Assembly: GCA_016707485.1 (NCBI GenBank)
Contig: JADJHN010000002.1
Location: 1-64,000 of the forward strand
Length of the DNA stretch: 64,000 bases
Origin: Lysobacterales bacterium
Lineage (GTDB): Bacteria > Pseudomonadota > Gammaproteobacteria > Xanthomonadales > Rhodanobacteraceae
Direction: 5' to 3'
Part shown: piece by piece, positions 45,725 to 54,935 of the stretch
Position numbering within the stretch: the stretch's first letter is position 1
How the letters are laid out: each line of letters opens with the position of its first letter
The notes under the pieces: generated by a model
The model's database searches: none
Told to the model about the DNA's origin: nothing
The model's input: only the letters and a program-made list of their open reading frames with translations
Made by a program: the position numbers and the translations under genes

Positions 45725-46183
45725 ATGTCTAACCAATTCTTCTGGATGAGCGTGCTTTCACTGGTCGCCTTCGCGGCAGTGTGTGTACGCCGCATTCCCG
45801 AAGGGCAGGTCTACTCGCTGCGCCGAGTGGGCGGCAACACGCGCTTTGTCGGGGCCGGGGTGCATTTCGTGCTGCCCTTGATCGAGCGCGTCTCGCACAA
45901 GATGAGTCTGGCCGGCAGCCGCATCGAAATCCCGGCCATGCTGGGATCGGGCGAAAAATGCGAGGCTTCGCTTTATTTCCAGGTGCTCGATCCGCAACGC
46001 GCGGATCACGTGATCGAGTCCGTCGACAGCCTGTTGCGCGCGCGTGCCAGCGAATTGCTGGGCAGCAAGGCGATCCCGTCCGATCCGCTCGAACGCCGCC
46101 TCTGGCTCAAGCAGAGCCTCAATGCGGAAGTCCGCGAACGCGGCCTGCTGGTCACTCGCATCGACTTGCGCGAGGTGTCCTGA
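45725..46183 (+). CDS. short SPFH/Band 7 domain membrane protein
   Basis: 152 aa. One N-terminal membrane helix (FFWMSVLSLVAFAAVCV) and a partial stomatin/prohibitin fold: IPEGQVYSLRRVGG, GAGVHFVLPLIERVSHKM, and a middle part with YFQVLDPQRADHVIES. It lacks the long coiled-coil tail of full SPFH proteins, so it may be a reduced family member rather than a truncation. It lies 69 bases upstream of rsmG on the same strand. Role unknown. Confidence 0.7.
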   Translation: MSNQFFWMSVLSLVAFAAVCVRRIPEGQVYSLRRVGGNTRFVGAGVHFVLPLIERVSHKMSLAGSRIEIPAMLGSGEKCEASLYFQVLDPQRADHVIESVDSLLRARASELLGSKAIPSDPLERRLWLKQSLNAEVRERGLLVTRIDLREVS

Positions 46184-46252
46184 GGCTCCCGTTGGCTGGA
46201 TTTTGCCTGCGCACGCCGCGATACTGGCGCCCCTTTCGATTCCGAGCGACTC

Positions 46253-46915
46253 ATGTCCAACCGCGAAGCGCTGAGGCAGCGGCTTCGTGCGGGACTGACG
46301 ACGCTGAAGCTTGACCTCGATGATCCAACCATCGAGCAGCAACTCGATTATGTCGATCTGCTGCTGCGCTGGAATGCCGCCTACAACCTGACCGCGGTGC
46401 GCGATGCGGGCGAAATGGTTACCCGGCATCTGCTCGATTCACTGGCGATCCTGGCGTACGTGACCGGCAACTCATTGGCCGACCTCGGCAGCGGCGCCGG
46501 GCTTCCCGGTATCCCATTGGCCTTGGCCAACCCCGATCTCCATGTCCACCTGGTCGACTCAAACGGCAAGAAGGCGCGTTTCCTGCGCGAAGCCGTGCGC
46601 CACCTGAGACTGGCGGATCGCGTTCGCGTGGATGAATGCCGGGTCGAGGCGGTGGTCGGCGAATTCGATTGCATCACCGCCCGCGCATTCGCGACACTGG
46701 CTGACATGCTGGCCTGGGGCGGCCATCTGCTGGCTGCCGAGGGGCGTTGGCTGGCGCTGAAGGGGCGATTCCCGCAGGATGAGCTGGATAATCTGCCCCC
46801 CGGATTCAAGATCGAGGCGGTGCATCGAATCGATGTGCCCGGCCTCGATGCCGAACGGCACCTGGTCATCATCAAACGCAGTTTCGCTGAGCCGAGCGCA
46901 CGGATACTTCCATGA
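46253..46915 (+). CDS. rsmG: 16S rRNA (guanine527-N7) methyltransferase
   Basis: Methylates G527 of 16S rRNA with S-adenosylmethionine, 220 aa. YNLTAVRDAGEMVTRHLLDSLA and the SAM-binding loop LADLGSGAGLPGIPLAL are diagnostic of RsmG/GidB. Located immediately upstream of parA, the usual arrangement near the chromosome origin; the stop overlaps the parA start by ATGA. The familiar partner mnmG is not visible upstream; the SPFH gene takes its place. Confidence 0.95.
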   Translation: MSNREALRQRLRAGLTTLKLDLDDPTIEQQLDYVDLLLRWNAAYNLTAVRDAGEMVTRHLLDSLAILAYVTGNSLADLGSGAGLPGIPLALANPDLHVHLVDSNGKKARFLREAVRHLRLADRVRVDECRVEAVVGEFDCITARAFATLADMLAWGGHLLAAEGRWLALKGRFPQDELDNLPPGFKIEAVHRIDVPGLDAERHLVIIKRSFAEPSARILP

Positions 46916-47703
46916 CACGCATCATTGCCGTTGCAAACCAGAAAGGCGGTGTCGGCAAGACCACCACGTCGGTGAACCTTGCTGCCGCACTGGCGGAAAC
47001 CCGGCGGCGGGTATTGCTGGTCGACCTCGACCCGCAGGGCAACGCGACGATGGCCTCCGGCATCGACAAACGCGCGGCGAAGCCGAACGGCTGCGACGTG
47101 CTGCTGGAGGAAGCGGCGATCGAGGATGCCATCGTCAAGACCGAAGGCGGCTTCGACCTGCTGCCCGGCAGCGGCGACCTGACTGCGGCCGAGATCAAGC
47201 TGATGGACGCGCTGGCCCGCGAACACCGTCTCAAGGAGCAGCTCGACAAGCTCGGCGACCGTTACCACACGATCCTCATCGATTGCCCGCCATCCCTGCA
47301 CCTGCTTACCCTCAACGCGTTGACCGCGGCGCATGGCGTGCTGATTCCGATGCAGTGCGAATACTTCGCCCTGGAAGGTCTGTCGAGCCTGATCGACACG
47401 ATCAAGGCGGTGCGCAAGCGCTTGAATCCCGGCCTGGAGATCGAAGGGCTGCTGCGCACGATGTATGACGTGCGCAACAACCTCAGCAACGATGTTTCGG
47501 CGCAGTTGCACAAGCATTTCGGCGACAAGCTGCTGCGCTCGATCATCCCGCGCAACATCCGCCTGGCCGAGGCTCCCAGTCACGGCAAGCCGATCAATCT
47601 CTATGATCGTGAGTCGCGCGGCGCCATTGCCTATCTTGGCCTTGCTGGCGAAATGCTGCGACGCGAACGCACGCCGCCTGCGGCCGCACAACCAGTCATC
47701 TAG
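46912..47703 (+). CDS. parA: chromosome-partitioning ATPase ParA/Soj
   Basis: Walker-type ATPase, 263 aa, that moves ParB-bound origin regions. Deviant Walker A AVANQKGGVGKTTTSVNLAAAL at the N-terminus, Walker B DLDPQGNA and IDCPPSL motif, and ECEYF-like MQCEYFALEGL. Nothing unusual in length or motifs. Cotranscribed with rsmG and parB (11 bases to parB). Confidence 0.96.
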   Translation: MTRIIAVANQKGGVGKTTTSVNLAAALAETRRRVLLVDLDPQGNATMASGIDKRAAKPNGCDVLLEEAAIEDAIVKTEGGFDLLPGSGDLTAAEIKLMDALAREHRLKEQLDKLGDRYHTILIDCPPSLHLLTLNALTAAHGVLIPMQCEYFALEGLSSLIDTIKAVRKRLNPGLEIEGLLRTMYDVRNNLSNDVSAQLHKHFGDKLLRSIIPRNIRLAEAPSHGKPINLYDRESRGAIAYLGLAGEMLRRERTPPAAAQPVI

Positions 47704-47714
47704 GAACCGACGCA

Positions 47715-48590
47715 ATGGCAGCAAAGAAACGCGGGCTTGGGCTCGGACGCGGGCTCGACGCCCTGCTCGGCGGCAATGACGACGCCGATGCGACGGGATT
47801 CGCGGGCTCAGGCGAGGGCGAGCTGCGTTTACTCGCCGTGGCCTCGATTACCGCCGGCAAGTACCAGCCGCGTCGGCATTTCGACGAGGACCTGCTGCAG
47901 GAGCTGGCCAACTCGATCAAGGTGCAGGGGGTGATCGAGCCGATCATCGTGCGCGGTATCGCCGGTGGCCGCTTTGAACTCATCGCCGGTGAGCGGCGTT
48001 GGCGAGCCAGCCAGTTGGCCGGCATGAGCGAGATTCCCGCGCTGGTTCGCGACATCGATGATCGTGCCGCCATTGCGATTGCCCTGGTCGAGAACATCCA
48101 GCGCGAGGACCTGTCGCCGCTGGAGGAAGCGCATTCGCTGGCGCGCCTGATCGCCGAGTTCAAATTGACCCACCAGCAAGCGGCCGATGCCGTCGGTCGC
48201 TCGCGCGCCGCAGTCTCGAACCTGCTGCGCCTGCTCGAGTTGCCGGAAGCCATCCGCCAGATGCTCGATGCGGGCACGCTCGAGATGGGCCACGCGCGCG
48301 CCCTGTTGCCGCTGGCCGAAGCGCGCGCCATCGCGCTGGCGCGCAAGGCCATCGACAACGACTGGAGCGTGCGCGAGCTCGAAGCGGCCGTGCGCAACGC
48401 CAGCGACCTGCCGCAGGGAAAACCGCCCAAGGCAAGGCGCGATGCGGATATCGAGGCGCTGGAAAACGAATTGGCTGAGAAGCTCGGCGCGCGCGTCGCC
48501 ATCAACCACGGACGCGGCGGGCGCGGCAAGCTCGTCATCAGCTATCACAGCCTCGACGAACTGGACGGCATCCTCGGCCGGATTCGCTGA
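47715..48590 (+). CDS. parB: chromosome-partitioning protein ParB
   Basis: parS-binding CTPase, 291 aa. N-terminal ParB/Srx domain with the GERRWRASQLAG and ENIQREDLSPLEEA boxes, a central helix-turn-helix (LTHQQAADAVGRSRAAVSNLL) and a C-terminal dimerisation domain. No canonical parS (TGTTTCACGTGAAACA) was noticed in the window by eye. Presence of parAB next to rsmG suggests that this part of the chromosome is near oriC. Confidence 0.95.
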   Translation: MAAKKRGLGLGRGLDALLGGNDDADATGFAGSGEGELRLLAVASITAGKYQPRRHFDEDLLQELANSIKVQGVIEPIIVRGIAGGRFELIAGERRWRASQLAGMSEIPALVRDIDDRAAIAIALVENIQREDLSPLEEAHSLARLIAEFKLTHQQAADAVGRSRAAVSNLLRLLELPEAIRQMLDAGTLEMGHARALLPLAEARAIALARKAIDNDWSVRELEAAVRNASDLPQGKPPKARRDADIEALENELAEKLGARVAINHGRGGRGKLVISYHSLDELDGILGRIR

Positions 48591-48682
48591 GTGGCACTTT
48601 GCAGAAAACCTGAAACAACGATAATCGTCACCTGCCCGCTCGACGTCGTTCGAACCGGCAAGCAAACCACAGGATCCGGGCC

Positions 48683-49399
48683 ATGACCCAGCTTTCCGTC
48701 GTCGTGCCGGTGTTCAATGAGCGCGGCAACGTCGTTCCTTTGATCAACGAGATCAGCAGCGCCCTGCGCGGACGGATTGATTTCGAGATCGTCTACGTCG
48801 ATGACCACAGCACCGACGACACCCTTGCGGTACTCGGCGCTGCCAAGGCCGCCAATCCCGAGTTGCGCGTGCTCCACCACGTCTCGCAAAGCGGGCAGAG
48901 CACGGCCATCCGCAACGGCATCAAGGCAGCACGCGGCAGTTGGATCGCGACCCTCGATGGCGATGGCCAGAATGATCCTGCCGATATCCCGAAGCTGCTC
49001 GCAATGCGCGATCAATCACCCCCGCAGATCAAACTCTTTGCCGGCTGGCGTGTCGATCGCAAGGACAGTGGCAGCAAGCGCATGGCATCGAAGTGGGCCA
49101 ATGCGATCCGCAGCCGCTTGCTGCACGACGAGACCCCGGATACCGGCTGCGGTATCAAGCTGTTCGAGCGCGAGGCCTTCCTCGATCTGCCTTATTTCGA
49201 CCACATGCACCGGTATCTGCCGGCCTTGATGCAGCGCGCCGGCTGGCAGGTCCGCAGCGTGCCGGTCAATCACCGCGCCCGTGGTACCGGCGTTTCCAAG
49301 TACAACAACCTCAACCGCGCCCTCGTCGGCATTGCCGACCTGCGCGGCGTGGGCTGGCTGATCCGCCGCTCGAAACGCACGGAAACCCGGGAAATCTAG
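48683..49399 (+). CDS. family 2 glycosyltransferase, polyprenyl-phosphate mannosyltransferase-like
   Basis: 238 aa GT-A enzyme: LSVVVPVFNERGNVVPL, the nucleotide-sugar DDHSTDDT motif and the DGDGQNDP DXD-type site. DTGCGIKLFEREAFLDL and NHRARGTGVSKYNNLNRALVG are typical of DPM1/ArnC-like enzymes that load a sugar on undecaprenyl phosphate. It has no C-terminal membrane helices, so it resembles the soluble DPM1 type. A LAB-N- or EamA-type partner is not adjacent. Acceptor and sugar unknown. Confidence 0.85.
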   Translation: MTQLSVVVPVFNERGNVVPLINEISSALRGRIDFEIVYVDDHSTDDTLAVLGAAKAANPELRVLHHVSQSGQSTAIRNGIKAARGSWIATLDGDGQNDPADIPKLLAMRDQSPPQIKLFAGWRVDRKDSGSKRMASKWANAIRSRLLHDETPDTGCGIKLFEREAFLDLPYFDHMHRYLPALMQRAGWQVRSVPVNHRARGTGVSKYNNLNRALVGIADLRGVGWLIRRSKRTETREI

Positions 49400-49421
49400 C
49401 CCGAAGGGGCTGCCGGAGAAG

Positions 49422-49450
49422 TTGCCAGTCAACCCGGAATAGGCTATAAA
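49422..49450 (+). promoter_or_regulatory. sigma70-type promoter for rpmB-rpmG
   Basis: TTGCCA (49422-49427), a 17-base spacer and TATAAA (49445-49450). It would give a leader of about 160 bases before the rpmB ATG, which may hold a regulatory structure. Confidence 0.6.
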
Positions 49451-49616
49451 GCACGGCTCGCTTCGGTCCGTTCGCCGGTTTCACCGGCTGCGCAGATCCC
49501 GGTACACGACTGCCCTGTCGCATTGCCGAGGCACCCCCAGCATCGTGTGGCGCACTGTCGCCGCTGGGCCGCTTCCGTCCTGGCCAAGGGCGGTAACCGA
49601 CAATGACGAGGTTCGC

Positions 49617-49853
49617 ATGTCCAATGTATGCCAGGTCACCGGCAAGAGTTTCCAGTCCGGTAACAACGTTTCCCACGCCAACAACAAGACGCGCCGCCGC
49701 TGGCTGCCGAATCTTCACGAACGCCGCTTCTGGGTCGCCGGCGAGAATCGCTGGATCAAGCTCAAGGTATCGAGCCACGGTCTGCGCACGATCGACAAGA
49801 AGGGTATCGAAACAGTCATTGCCGAGCTGCGTGCGCGCGGCGAGAAGATCTGA
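49617..49853 (+). CDS. rpmB: 50S ribosomal protein L28
   Basis: 78 aa; MSNVCQVTGKSFQSGNNVSHA and TRRRWLPNLHERRFWV are the conserved L28 core, with a basic C-terminus. The start is set by homology at 49617. It is followed after 13 bases by rpmG, the usual pair. Confidence 0.97.
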   Translation: MSNVCQVTGKSFQSGNNVSHANNKTRRRWLPNLHERRFWVAGENRWIKLKVSSHGLRTIDKKGIETVIAELRARGEKI

Positions 49854-49866
49854 GGAGTATTCAATC

Positions 49867-50031
49867 ATGGCATCCAAACGCGACAAGATCCGCCTCGTGT
49901 CCTCCGCCGGCACCGGCCATTTCTACACCACCGACAAGAACAAGAAAAACACGCCCGAGAAGATGGAGATCCGGAAATACGATCCCGTCGTGCGCAAGCA
50001 CGTGGCGTACAAGGAAGCCAAGATCAAGTGA
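49867..50031 (+). CDS. rpmG: 50S ribosomal protein L33
   Basis: 54 aa; MASKRDKIRLVSSAGTGHFY, TTDKNKKNTPEKMEIRKYDP and a Lys-rich tail identify L33. It is the cysteine-free (C-) type, which does not bind zinc, as usual in this group. GAGGAG lies at 49852-49857, before the ATG. Confidence 0.97.
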   Translation: MASKRDKIRLVSSAGTGHFYTTDKNKKNTPEKMEIRKYDPVVRKHVAYKEAKIK

Positions 50032-50070
50032 ATCATTGGCCCACGCGCTCCGCGCGTGGCTTTGCCGATG

Positions 50071-50106
50071 CTTCATCCCGATGAAAATCGGGATCCAGTG
50101 ACTCTG
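50071..50106. repeat. dispersed ATCCCGAT...ATCGGGAT repeat
   Basis: CATCCCGATGAAAATCGGGATCCAG, followed by TGACTCTG: a short palindrome of the kind scattered through many proteobacterial genomes between genes. It lies behind a second hairpin, CCACGCG/CGCGTGG (50041-50059), downstream of rpmG. Confidence 0.55.
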
Positions 50107-50132
50107 CTTCTGTTCAATTTGTATAGCAAAAG

Positions 50133-50157
50133 CCCGCCCTTCGGCGGGTTTTTCTTT
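50133..50157 (+). terminator. intrinsic terminator after rpmG
   Basis: CCCGCC - CTTC - GGCGGG followed by TTTTTC, a classical hairpin and U-tract about 100 bases after rpmG. Confidence 0.9.
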
Positions 50158-50262
50158 GGCAAGCCGGCAAGTTCGCAAGCGCCACGCCGCGCCATGCACG
50201 AAGAAGCCACTGTCGACCCGGCTCTTGCCCTTGCCGGCCTTAGCCGGAACAATCCCCGCCGC

Positions 50263-51201
50263 ATGAATGAATCCTCCCCGGTGCTTTCCCTCGCCCGCGT
50301 TTCCCGGCAATTGTCCGGGCGCGTGATCGTCGACGAGCTTGATCTGACCCTCGCGCGTGGCGAGGTACTCGGCTTGCTTGGGGTCAACGGCGCCGGCAAA
50401 TCGACGACCTTGCGCATGATGTCGGGCATGCTCGCGCCGAGCTCCGGTGCCGTGCTTCTGGGCGGGGATGACCTGTACGAGAACCCGCAACGCGCACGTC
50501 GCGACATCGGTTATCTGCCCGAGGAGCCGCCGCTCTACGGTGAACTCAATGTCGAGGAATACCTGCGCTTCTGCGCGCGCCTGCATGGAATCGACCGCCA
50601 TGCGGTCAAGCCTGCGGTGGAGAAAGCCATCGAGCGCTGCGAACTCGGCGAGATGCGCCAGCGCCTGACCAGCTTGCTGTCGAAGGGATTTCGCCAGCGC
50701 GTCGGCCTGGCCCAGGCCATCGTCCACGAGCCGGCCCTGATCGTGCTCGACGAACCGGCCTCCGGTCTTGATCCGATCCAGGCCTTGCGCCTGCGCGAGT
50801 TGATCCGCACGCTGGCCAAAGATCATGCCGTGGTGCTTTCAACACACGTGCTTTCCGATGTGCTCGCCTGTTGCGATCGCGTCGCCATCCTGCATCAAGG
50901 TCGCTTGCGCCATTCGGCGGTGTTATCCGAGATTGATGCCGACAGTGCTTTGCGTGTGCATATCGAACGCGATGTCGACAACGATGCATGGATGCGGATG
51001 CCAATGGTTGCCAGTGCGCAAATTATCGACTCACGGCGTTGGCGCATAAGACTTCGTGACGGCGTCAGCGTCAGCGAGCTCGCCAAAGCCATCAACGACT
51101 GCAGCTTTGGTTTGCTTGAATTGCGTGCCGACGGCAACGCGCTTGAGGATATTTTTGTGCGCATCGCAACTCAGCCAGACACGCCAGAGGCGGCGGCGTG
51201 A
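50263..51201 (+). CDS. ABC transporter ATP-binding protein, GldA-like
   Basis: 312 aa ATPase of a four-gene exporter. Walker A GLLGVNGAGKSTTLRM, Q-loop GYLPEEPPLY, signature-like LLSKGFRQRVGLAQAIV, Walker B ALIVLDEPASGLDP, and H-loop STHVL. A C-terminal extension of about 90 residues is poorly conserved. The ATG at 50263 is preferred because upstream in-frame sequence is a leader without similarity. Next gene overlaps by four bases. Such ABC sets pair with GldG and DUF4340 proteins; the substrate is unknown. Confidence 0.88.
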   Translation: MNESSPVLSLARVSRQLSGRVIVDELDLTLARGEVLGLLGVNGAGKSTTLRMMSGMLAPSSGAVLLGGDDLYENPQRARRDIGYLPEEPPLYGELNVEEYLRFCARLHGIDRHAVKPAVEKAIERCELGEMRQRLTSLLSKGFRQRVGLAQAIVHEPALIVLDEPASGLDPIQALRLRELIRTLAKDHAVVLSTHVLSDVLACCDRVAILHQGRLRHSAVLSEIDADSALRVHIERDVDNDAWMRMPMVASAQIIDSRRWRIRLRDGVSVSELAKAINDCSFGLLELRADGNALEDIFVRIATQPDTPEAAA

Positions 51202-51956
51202 GCACGCTTCCCCTGATCGCCGGCAACGACATCAAGCGTCAGTTTGTGCAGCCGTTTGCATGGATCCTGCTGGCCTTGACCTGCGCCCTGCTTGCCTGGC
51301 AGTTCCTCATTGCACTGGATGCCTACCTGCGCATTGCAGAAAAACTTGATGCCTTGCCGAACTCGCAAGGCGCGACGGACCTGATTGCAATCCCGCTGCT
51401 GCGCAGCCTTTCGGGCCTGCTGTTGCTGATCGCCCCTCTGGCCACGATGCAGAGTCTTGCGGGCGAGCGCCGCGCGCATACCCTGCCGCTGCTGCTCGCG
51501 GCCGGCACCGGCAACCTGGCAATCGTGCTTGGCAAGTTTCTCGGCGCCTTCGTGACCGTTGCCTTGATCGTGCTGATCACCGTGAGCATGCCGTTGATGC
51601 TGGAGTTTGGCACCGCGCTGGATCTTGGCCGTCTCGCCGCAGCAAGCCTCGGCGTGCTGCTGTTTGGCGCCAGCCTGACTGCCATCGGCATCGCCTGTTC
51701 GGCATGGACGACCCATCCCGCGCTGGCGGCGGCGGCGGCACTGGTCATTGGCAGCCTGCTGGCGATGATCGACATGGGTGCGCGCTTCCAGGGCGTCGAC
51801 AATGCGCTGATCAACTGGCTTTCCTTGTCGACGCACCTGGAGCCGTTCTACTCCGGTCTGATTGCCAGCGTCGACATCGTCTATTTCCTGCTGGTCACGC
51901 TGCTTGCGCTGCTGCTCGCCGCGCGGCGTCTCGACAGCCTGCGGACGCGAGGCTGA
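51198..51956 (+). CDS. ABC-2 type permease, GldF-like
   Basis: 252 aa with six membrane helices (for example PFAWILLALTCALLAWQFLIAL, SGLLLLIAPLATMQSLA, and the final YFLLVTLLALLLAARRL). SLAGERRAHTLPLLLAAGTG after TM2 matches ABC-2 permeases of the GldF group. GTG start in the ATPase stop region; the gldG-like gene begins 3 bases after its stop. Confidence 0.85.
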   Translation: MSTLPLIAGNDIKRQFVQPFAWILLALTCALLAWQFLIALDAYLRIAEKLDALPNSQGATDLIAIPLLRSLSGLLLLIAPLATMQSLAGERRAHTLPLLLAAGTGNLAIVLGKFLGAFVTVALIVLITVSMPLMLEFGTALDLGRLAAASLGVLLFGASLTAIGIACSAWTTHPALAAAAALVIGSLLAMIDMGARFQGVDNALINWLSLSTHLEPFYSGLIASVDIVYFLLVTLLALLLAARRLDSLRTRG

Positions 51957-51959
51957 GCG

Positions 51960-53309
51960 ATGAACGAACGACTGAACAACATCGTCCATGTCGTATTGCT
52001 GATCGTCTCAGCGCTGCTGATCGGCTTTCTGAGTACACGCTACGGCTTCGTCCATGACATCAGCCGCAGCCAGCGCGCAAGCCTGAGCGAACCGTCGACG
52101 AAACTGCTCGCTGCAATGCCGGGCCCGATTGAAATCGTTTCCTATGCACGCCCGCAAGGCAATTTGCGCAAGACCATCGGCGATTTCATAGCTCGCTACG
52201 AACGCACCAAATCCGATCTGACGCTGACCTTCATCGACCCGGATGCCGATCCCGACGCGATGCGCGCTGCCGGCGTGCAGATCGATGGCGAACTGGAACT
52301 GAAATACAACGGCCGCAGCGAGCGTCTGAGGACCTTGAGTGAGGCGGAGATCAGCAGTGCCCTGCTGCGTCTGTCGCGCAACCACGAACGTCTGGTTGCG
52401 TTTCTCGAAGGCGAAGGCGAACGCAAACCGGATGGCGTGGCGAACGCCGACCTTGGCCAGTTCGGCGCAACGCTCAAGCAACGCGGCATCCACAGCGTCA
52501 ATCTCGCCCTGGCCACGACTGTCAGGGTTCCCGACAATGTCGATCTGCTGGTCATCGCCAATCCACGTGTCGCATTTTCCGGGGCGGCAGCGATGGCCAT
52601 TGTCGACTATCTGGAACGCGGCGGAAATCTGCTCTGGCTGCTTGAAGCCGATGAGGACAATGGCCTTGATGCGCTGGCCGAAGCCCTGTCCATTCGCGTG
52701 CTGCCCGGCGTGATCGTCGATGGGGCCGGCATGGCCTACGGCATCCAGGATCCGAGCTTTGTCGCGGTCAACCGCTACCCGGCCCATGCCATCGACAAGG
52801 ATTTCGACCTCGGCACGCTGTTTCCGCAGCCCGTTGCATTGGCCCAGCTCGCGCCACCTCGTTGGGATTTCAATTCGATCCTGCAAAGTTCAGCGCAATC
52901 CTGGAACGAAACCGGGCATATCCCCAAAGCCGGGGAAGCCGCCGGTGACGTCCGCTACGACGGCACCAACGGCGAGATATCGGGACCACTGGATTTCGGT
53001 TTCGCGATGACCCGCCTGTCGCCACGCCCGGGTACGCACGAACAACGTGTCGTCGTCATTGGCGACGGGGACTTCATTTCCAACAGCTATATCGGCAATG
53101 GTGGCAACAAGGATTTTGGAACACGCGTCTTCGACTGGCTGCTGGCCGATGACGCATTGATCGAGGTGACCGAACCGGCTGCGCAAGATCGTGCGATCAC
53201 CTTGTCCGACCCTGCGCTGGCCGCGATCAGCTTTGGATTCCTGCTCGGTCTGCCCTTCCTGCTTGCCGGCAGTGGCTTGTGGATCTGGCGGCGACGCCGG
53301 CGGCGCTGA
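51960..53309 (+). CDS. GldG-like auxiliary protein of the ABC exporter
   Basis: 449 aa, one N-terminal and one C-terminal membrane helix with a large exported domain between them. The N-terminal part (RASLSEPSTKLLAAMPGPIEI and YERTKSDLTLTFIDPDADPD) is typical of GldG-family ABC auxiliary proteins, and the C-terminal GFLLGLPFLLAGSGLWIW with RRRRRR anchors it. In Bacteroidetes GldFG act in gliding; in proteobacteria the role is unknown. The stop shares one base with the next start. Confidence 0.85.
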   Translation: MNERLNNIVHVVLLIVSALLIGFLSTRYGFVHDISRSQRASLSEPSTKLLAAMPGPIEIVSYARPQGNLRKTIGDFIARYERTKSDLTLTFIDPDADPDAMRAAGVQIDGELELKYNGRSERLRTLSEAEISSALLRLSRNHERLVAFLEGEGERKPDGVANADLGQFGATLKQRGIHSVNLALATTVRVPDNVDLLVIANPRVAFSGAAAMAIVDYLERGGNLLWLLEADEDNGLDALAEALSIRVLPGVIVDGAGMAYGIQDPSFVAVNRYPAHAIDKDFDLGTLFPQPVALAQLAPPRWDFNSILQSSAQSWNETGHIPKAGEAAGDVRYDGTNGEISGPLDFGFAMTRLSPRPGTHEQRVVVIGDGDFISNSYIGNGGNKDFGTRVFDWLLADDALIEVTEPAAQDRAITLSDPALAAISFGFLLGLPFLLAGSGLWIWRRRRRR

Positions 53310-54102
53310 TGAAACGGGCGACGAGCATCAATTTGACCCTGATCGGCGTCGTCGGCGTGCTCGCTATCGCGACCTGGTGGCAGGTCAATCGCGAGGTCGC
53401 CCGATTCGAGCCGCCGCTGAGCGCGCTGGATCCGGCGGACATTCAACACGTACGTGTCGCTTGCCTGCAATGCGTGGCGCGACGCTTCGAGCGCCTTGGC
53501 GAGCATTGGCAGATGCGCGAACCCTACGACCTGCCGGCCGACGATGCACAGATCGCTCGATTGCTGTCGATCGCCGCTTCGCCTGTGCGCAGCCGGCGCG
53601 CGTTCGGCAGCCTGGACGCGCAGAAAGTCGGCCTCGATCCGGCATTGATCAGCCTCGATCTGGACCAGGCGCGTTTCGATATCGGCACCACCGATGCGTT
53701 CAACGGCGACCGTTACGTGCGCGTTGGAGACACGATTGCCATGGTGCCGGATCGCTTCAGTCCGTTCCTTGTTGCCGCACCGACAAGCGAACTCGATCGT
53801 CACCTCGTCCCCGTGGCTCGGTGCTGACTCAGCTCAAGATCGATGGCATCGAGCAGCTGCCACTGATGGAAACCTGGAATCGGGCAGTGGCCGATCGGAT
53901 CAGCGTCCGTGGCGACACATCGCCCCGTGATGGAAATCACCTCGTCGAGCTGCAGCTCGCTGATGGGGCGCACATCGTTTTTCAATTCGCCCGCAATGCC
54001 GATGGCATCGTCGCCCGGCGCAACGAGCCTGCCCTGGACTACCTGTTGTCACCCGAACAGGCAACCGTCTTGCTCGGCAACACCGCCGCCAGCGCCCAGT
54101 GA
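53309..54102 (+). pseudogene. DUF4340 protein, single-base frameshift
   Basis: Membrane-anchored partner of GldG systems, about 264 aa when repaired. The N-terminal helix (INLTLIGVVGVLAIATWW) and beta-rich repeats are open to residue ~170 (LDRHLVPVARC). The correct frame resumes as RGSVLTQLKIDGIEQLP and ends LGNTAASAQ at 54102. The break is at the C run 53809-53812, one C short. Either a homopolymer sequencing error or a recent mutation. Ends 12 bases before mutM. Confidence 0.75.
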
Positions 54103-54114
54103 GTCGATCGCGCC

Positions 54115-54926
54115 GTGCCCGAACTTCCCGAAGTTGAAACCACGCGTCTCGGCATTGCGCCGCACCTGTTGGGTCGGCGCATCGCCAAACTCGTCATCCG
54201 CCAGCCGAAACTGCGCTGGCCGATCCCGCAACCCCTGATTGCCAGCCTGCCCGGCCAGCGCATCGAATCCATCGAACGTCGGGCGAAGTACCTGCTCGTG
54301 CATACCGTTGCCGGCAGCGCCCTGCTCCATCTCGGCATGTCCGGCAGCTTGCGCGTGCTCGATGCCGGGACCGCCGTGGCCAAGCACGATCATTACGACT
54401 GGCTGCTCGATTCGGGACGACTACTGCGTTTCACCGATCCGCGCCGCTTCGGCAGCCTGCTCTGGCAAGCACCGGGAATCACCCACGAACTGCTCGCACG
54501 TCTCGGCCCTGAACCGCTCGCTGATGCTTTTGATGGCGACCATCTGTGGCGGCTATCGCGCGGAAGGTCGGCACCGATCAAGACCTTCATCATGGATCAG
54601 GCCATCGTGGTCGGCGTCGGCAACATCTATGCCGCCGAAGCGCTGTTCGCCGCGGGCATCCATCCCCGACGCAAGGCCGGAACCGTCTCGCGCGATCGCT
54701 ACCATCGGCTCGCCGAAGCGATCCGACGGATTCTGGCGCACGCCATCCAGCGCGGCGGCACCACCCTGCGCGACTTCATTTCCCCGATGGAGTGCCGGGC
54801 TATTTCGAGCAGGAGTTGTACGTCTACGGACGCGCCGGTCAGCCCTGCCGCAACTGCGGCTCGCCAATCCGCTCGATCACCCTCGGCCAACGCTCGACGT
54901 TCTTTTGTGCACGGTGCCAGCGTTGA
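54115..54926 (+). pseudogene. mutM: formamidopyrimidine-DNA glycosylase, frameshift near the zinc finger
   Basis: Repairs 8-oxoguanine; about 270 aa when repaired. GTG start; the N-terminal PELPEVETTR gives catalytic Pro2 and Glu3, and Lys58 lies in ERRAKYLLVH. GVGNIYAAEALFAAGIHP and GGTTLRDFISP are the H2TH region. At about 54782 the frame is lost in a C run (four C where five are needed). The alternative frame supplies YFEQELYVYGRAGQPCRNCG and FFCARCQR, the four-cysteine zinc finger, and ends at 54926. As written, the protein would lose its zinc finger and be inactive. Confidence 0.85.
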
Positions 54927-54935
54927 GCGGGAGAG

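Noticed and set aside
46000..48700. A parS site near parAB
   Set aside because: No sequence close to TGTTTCACGTGAAACA was noticed; by-eye search is incomplete.
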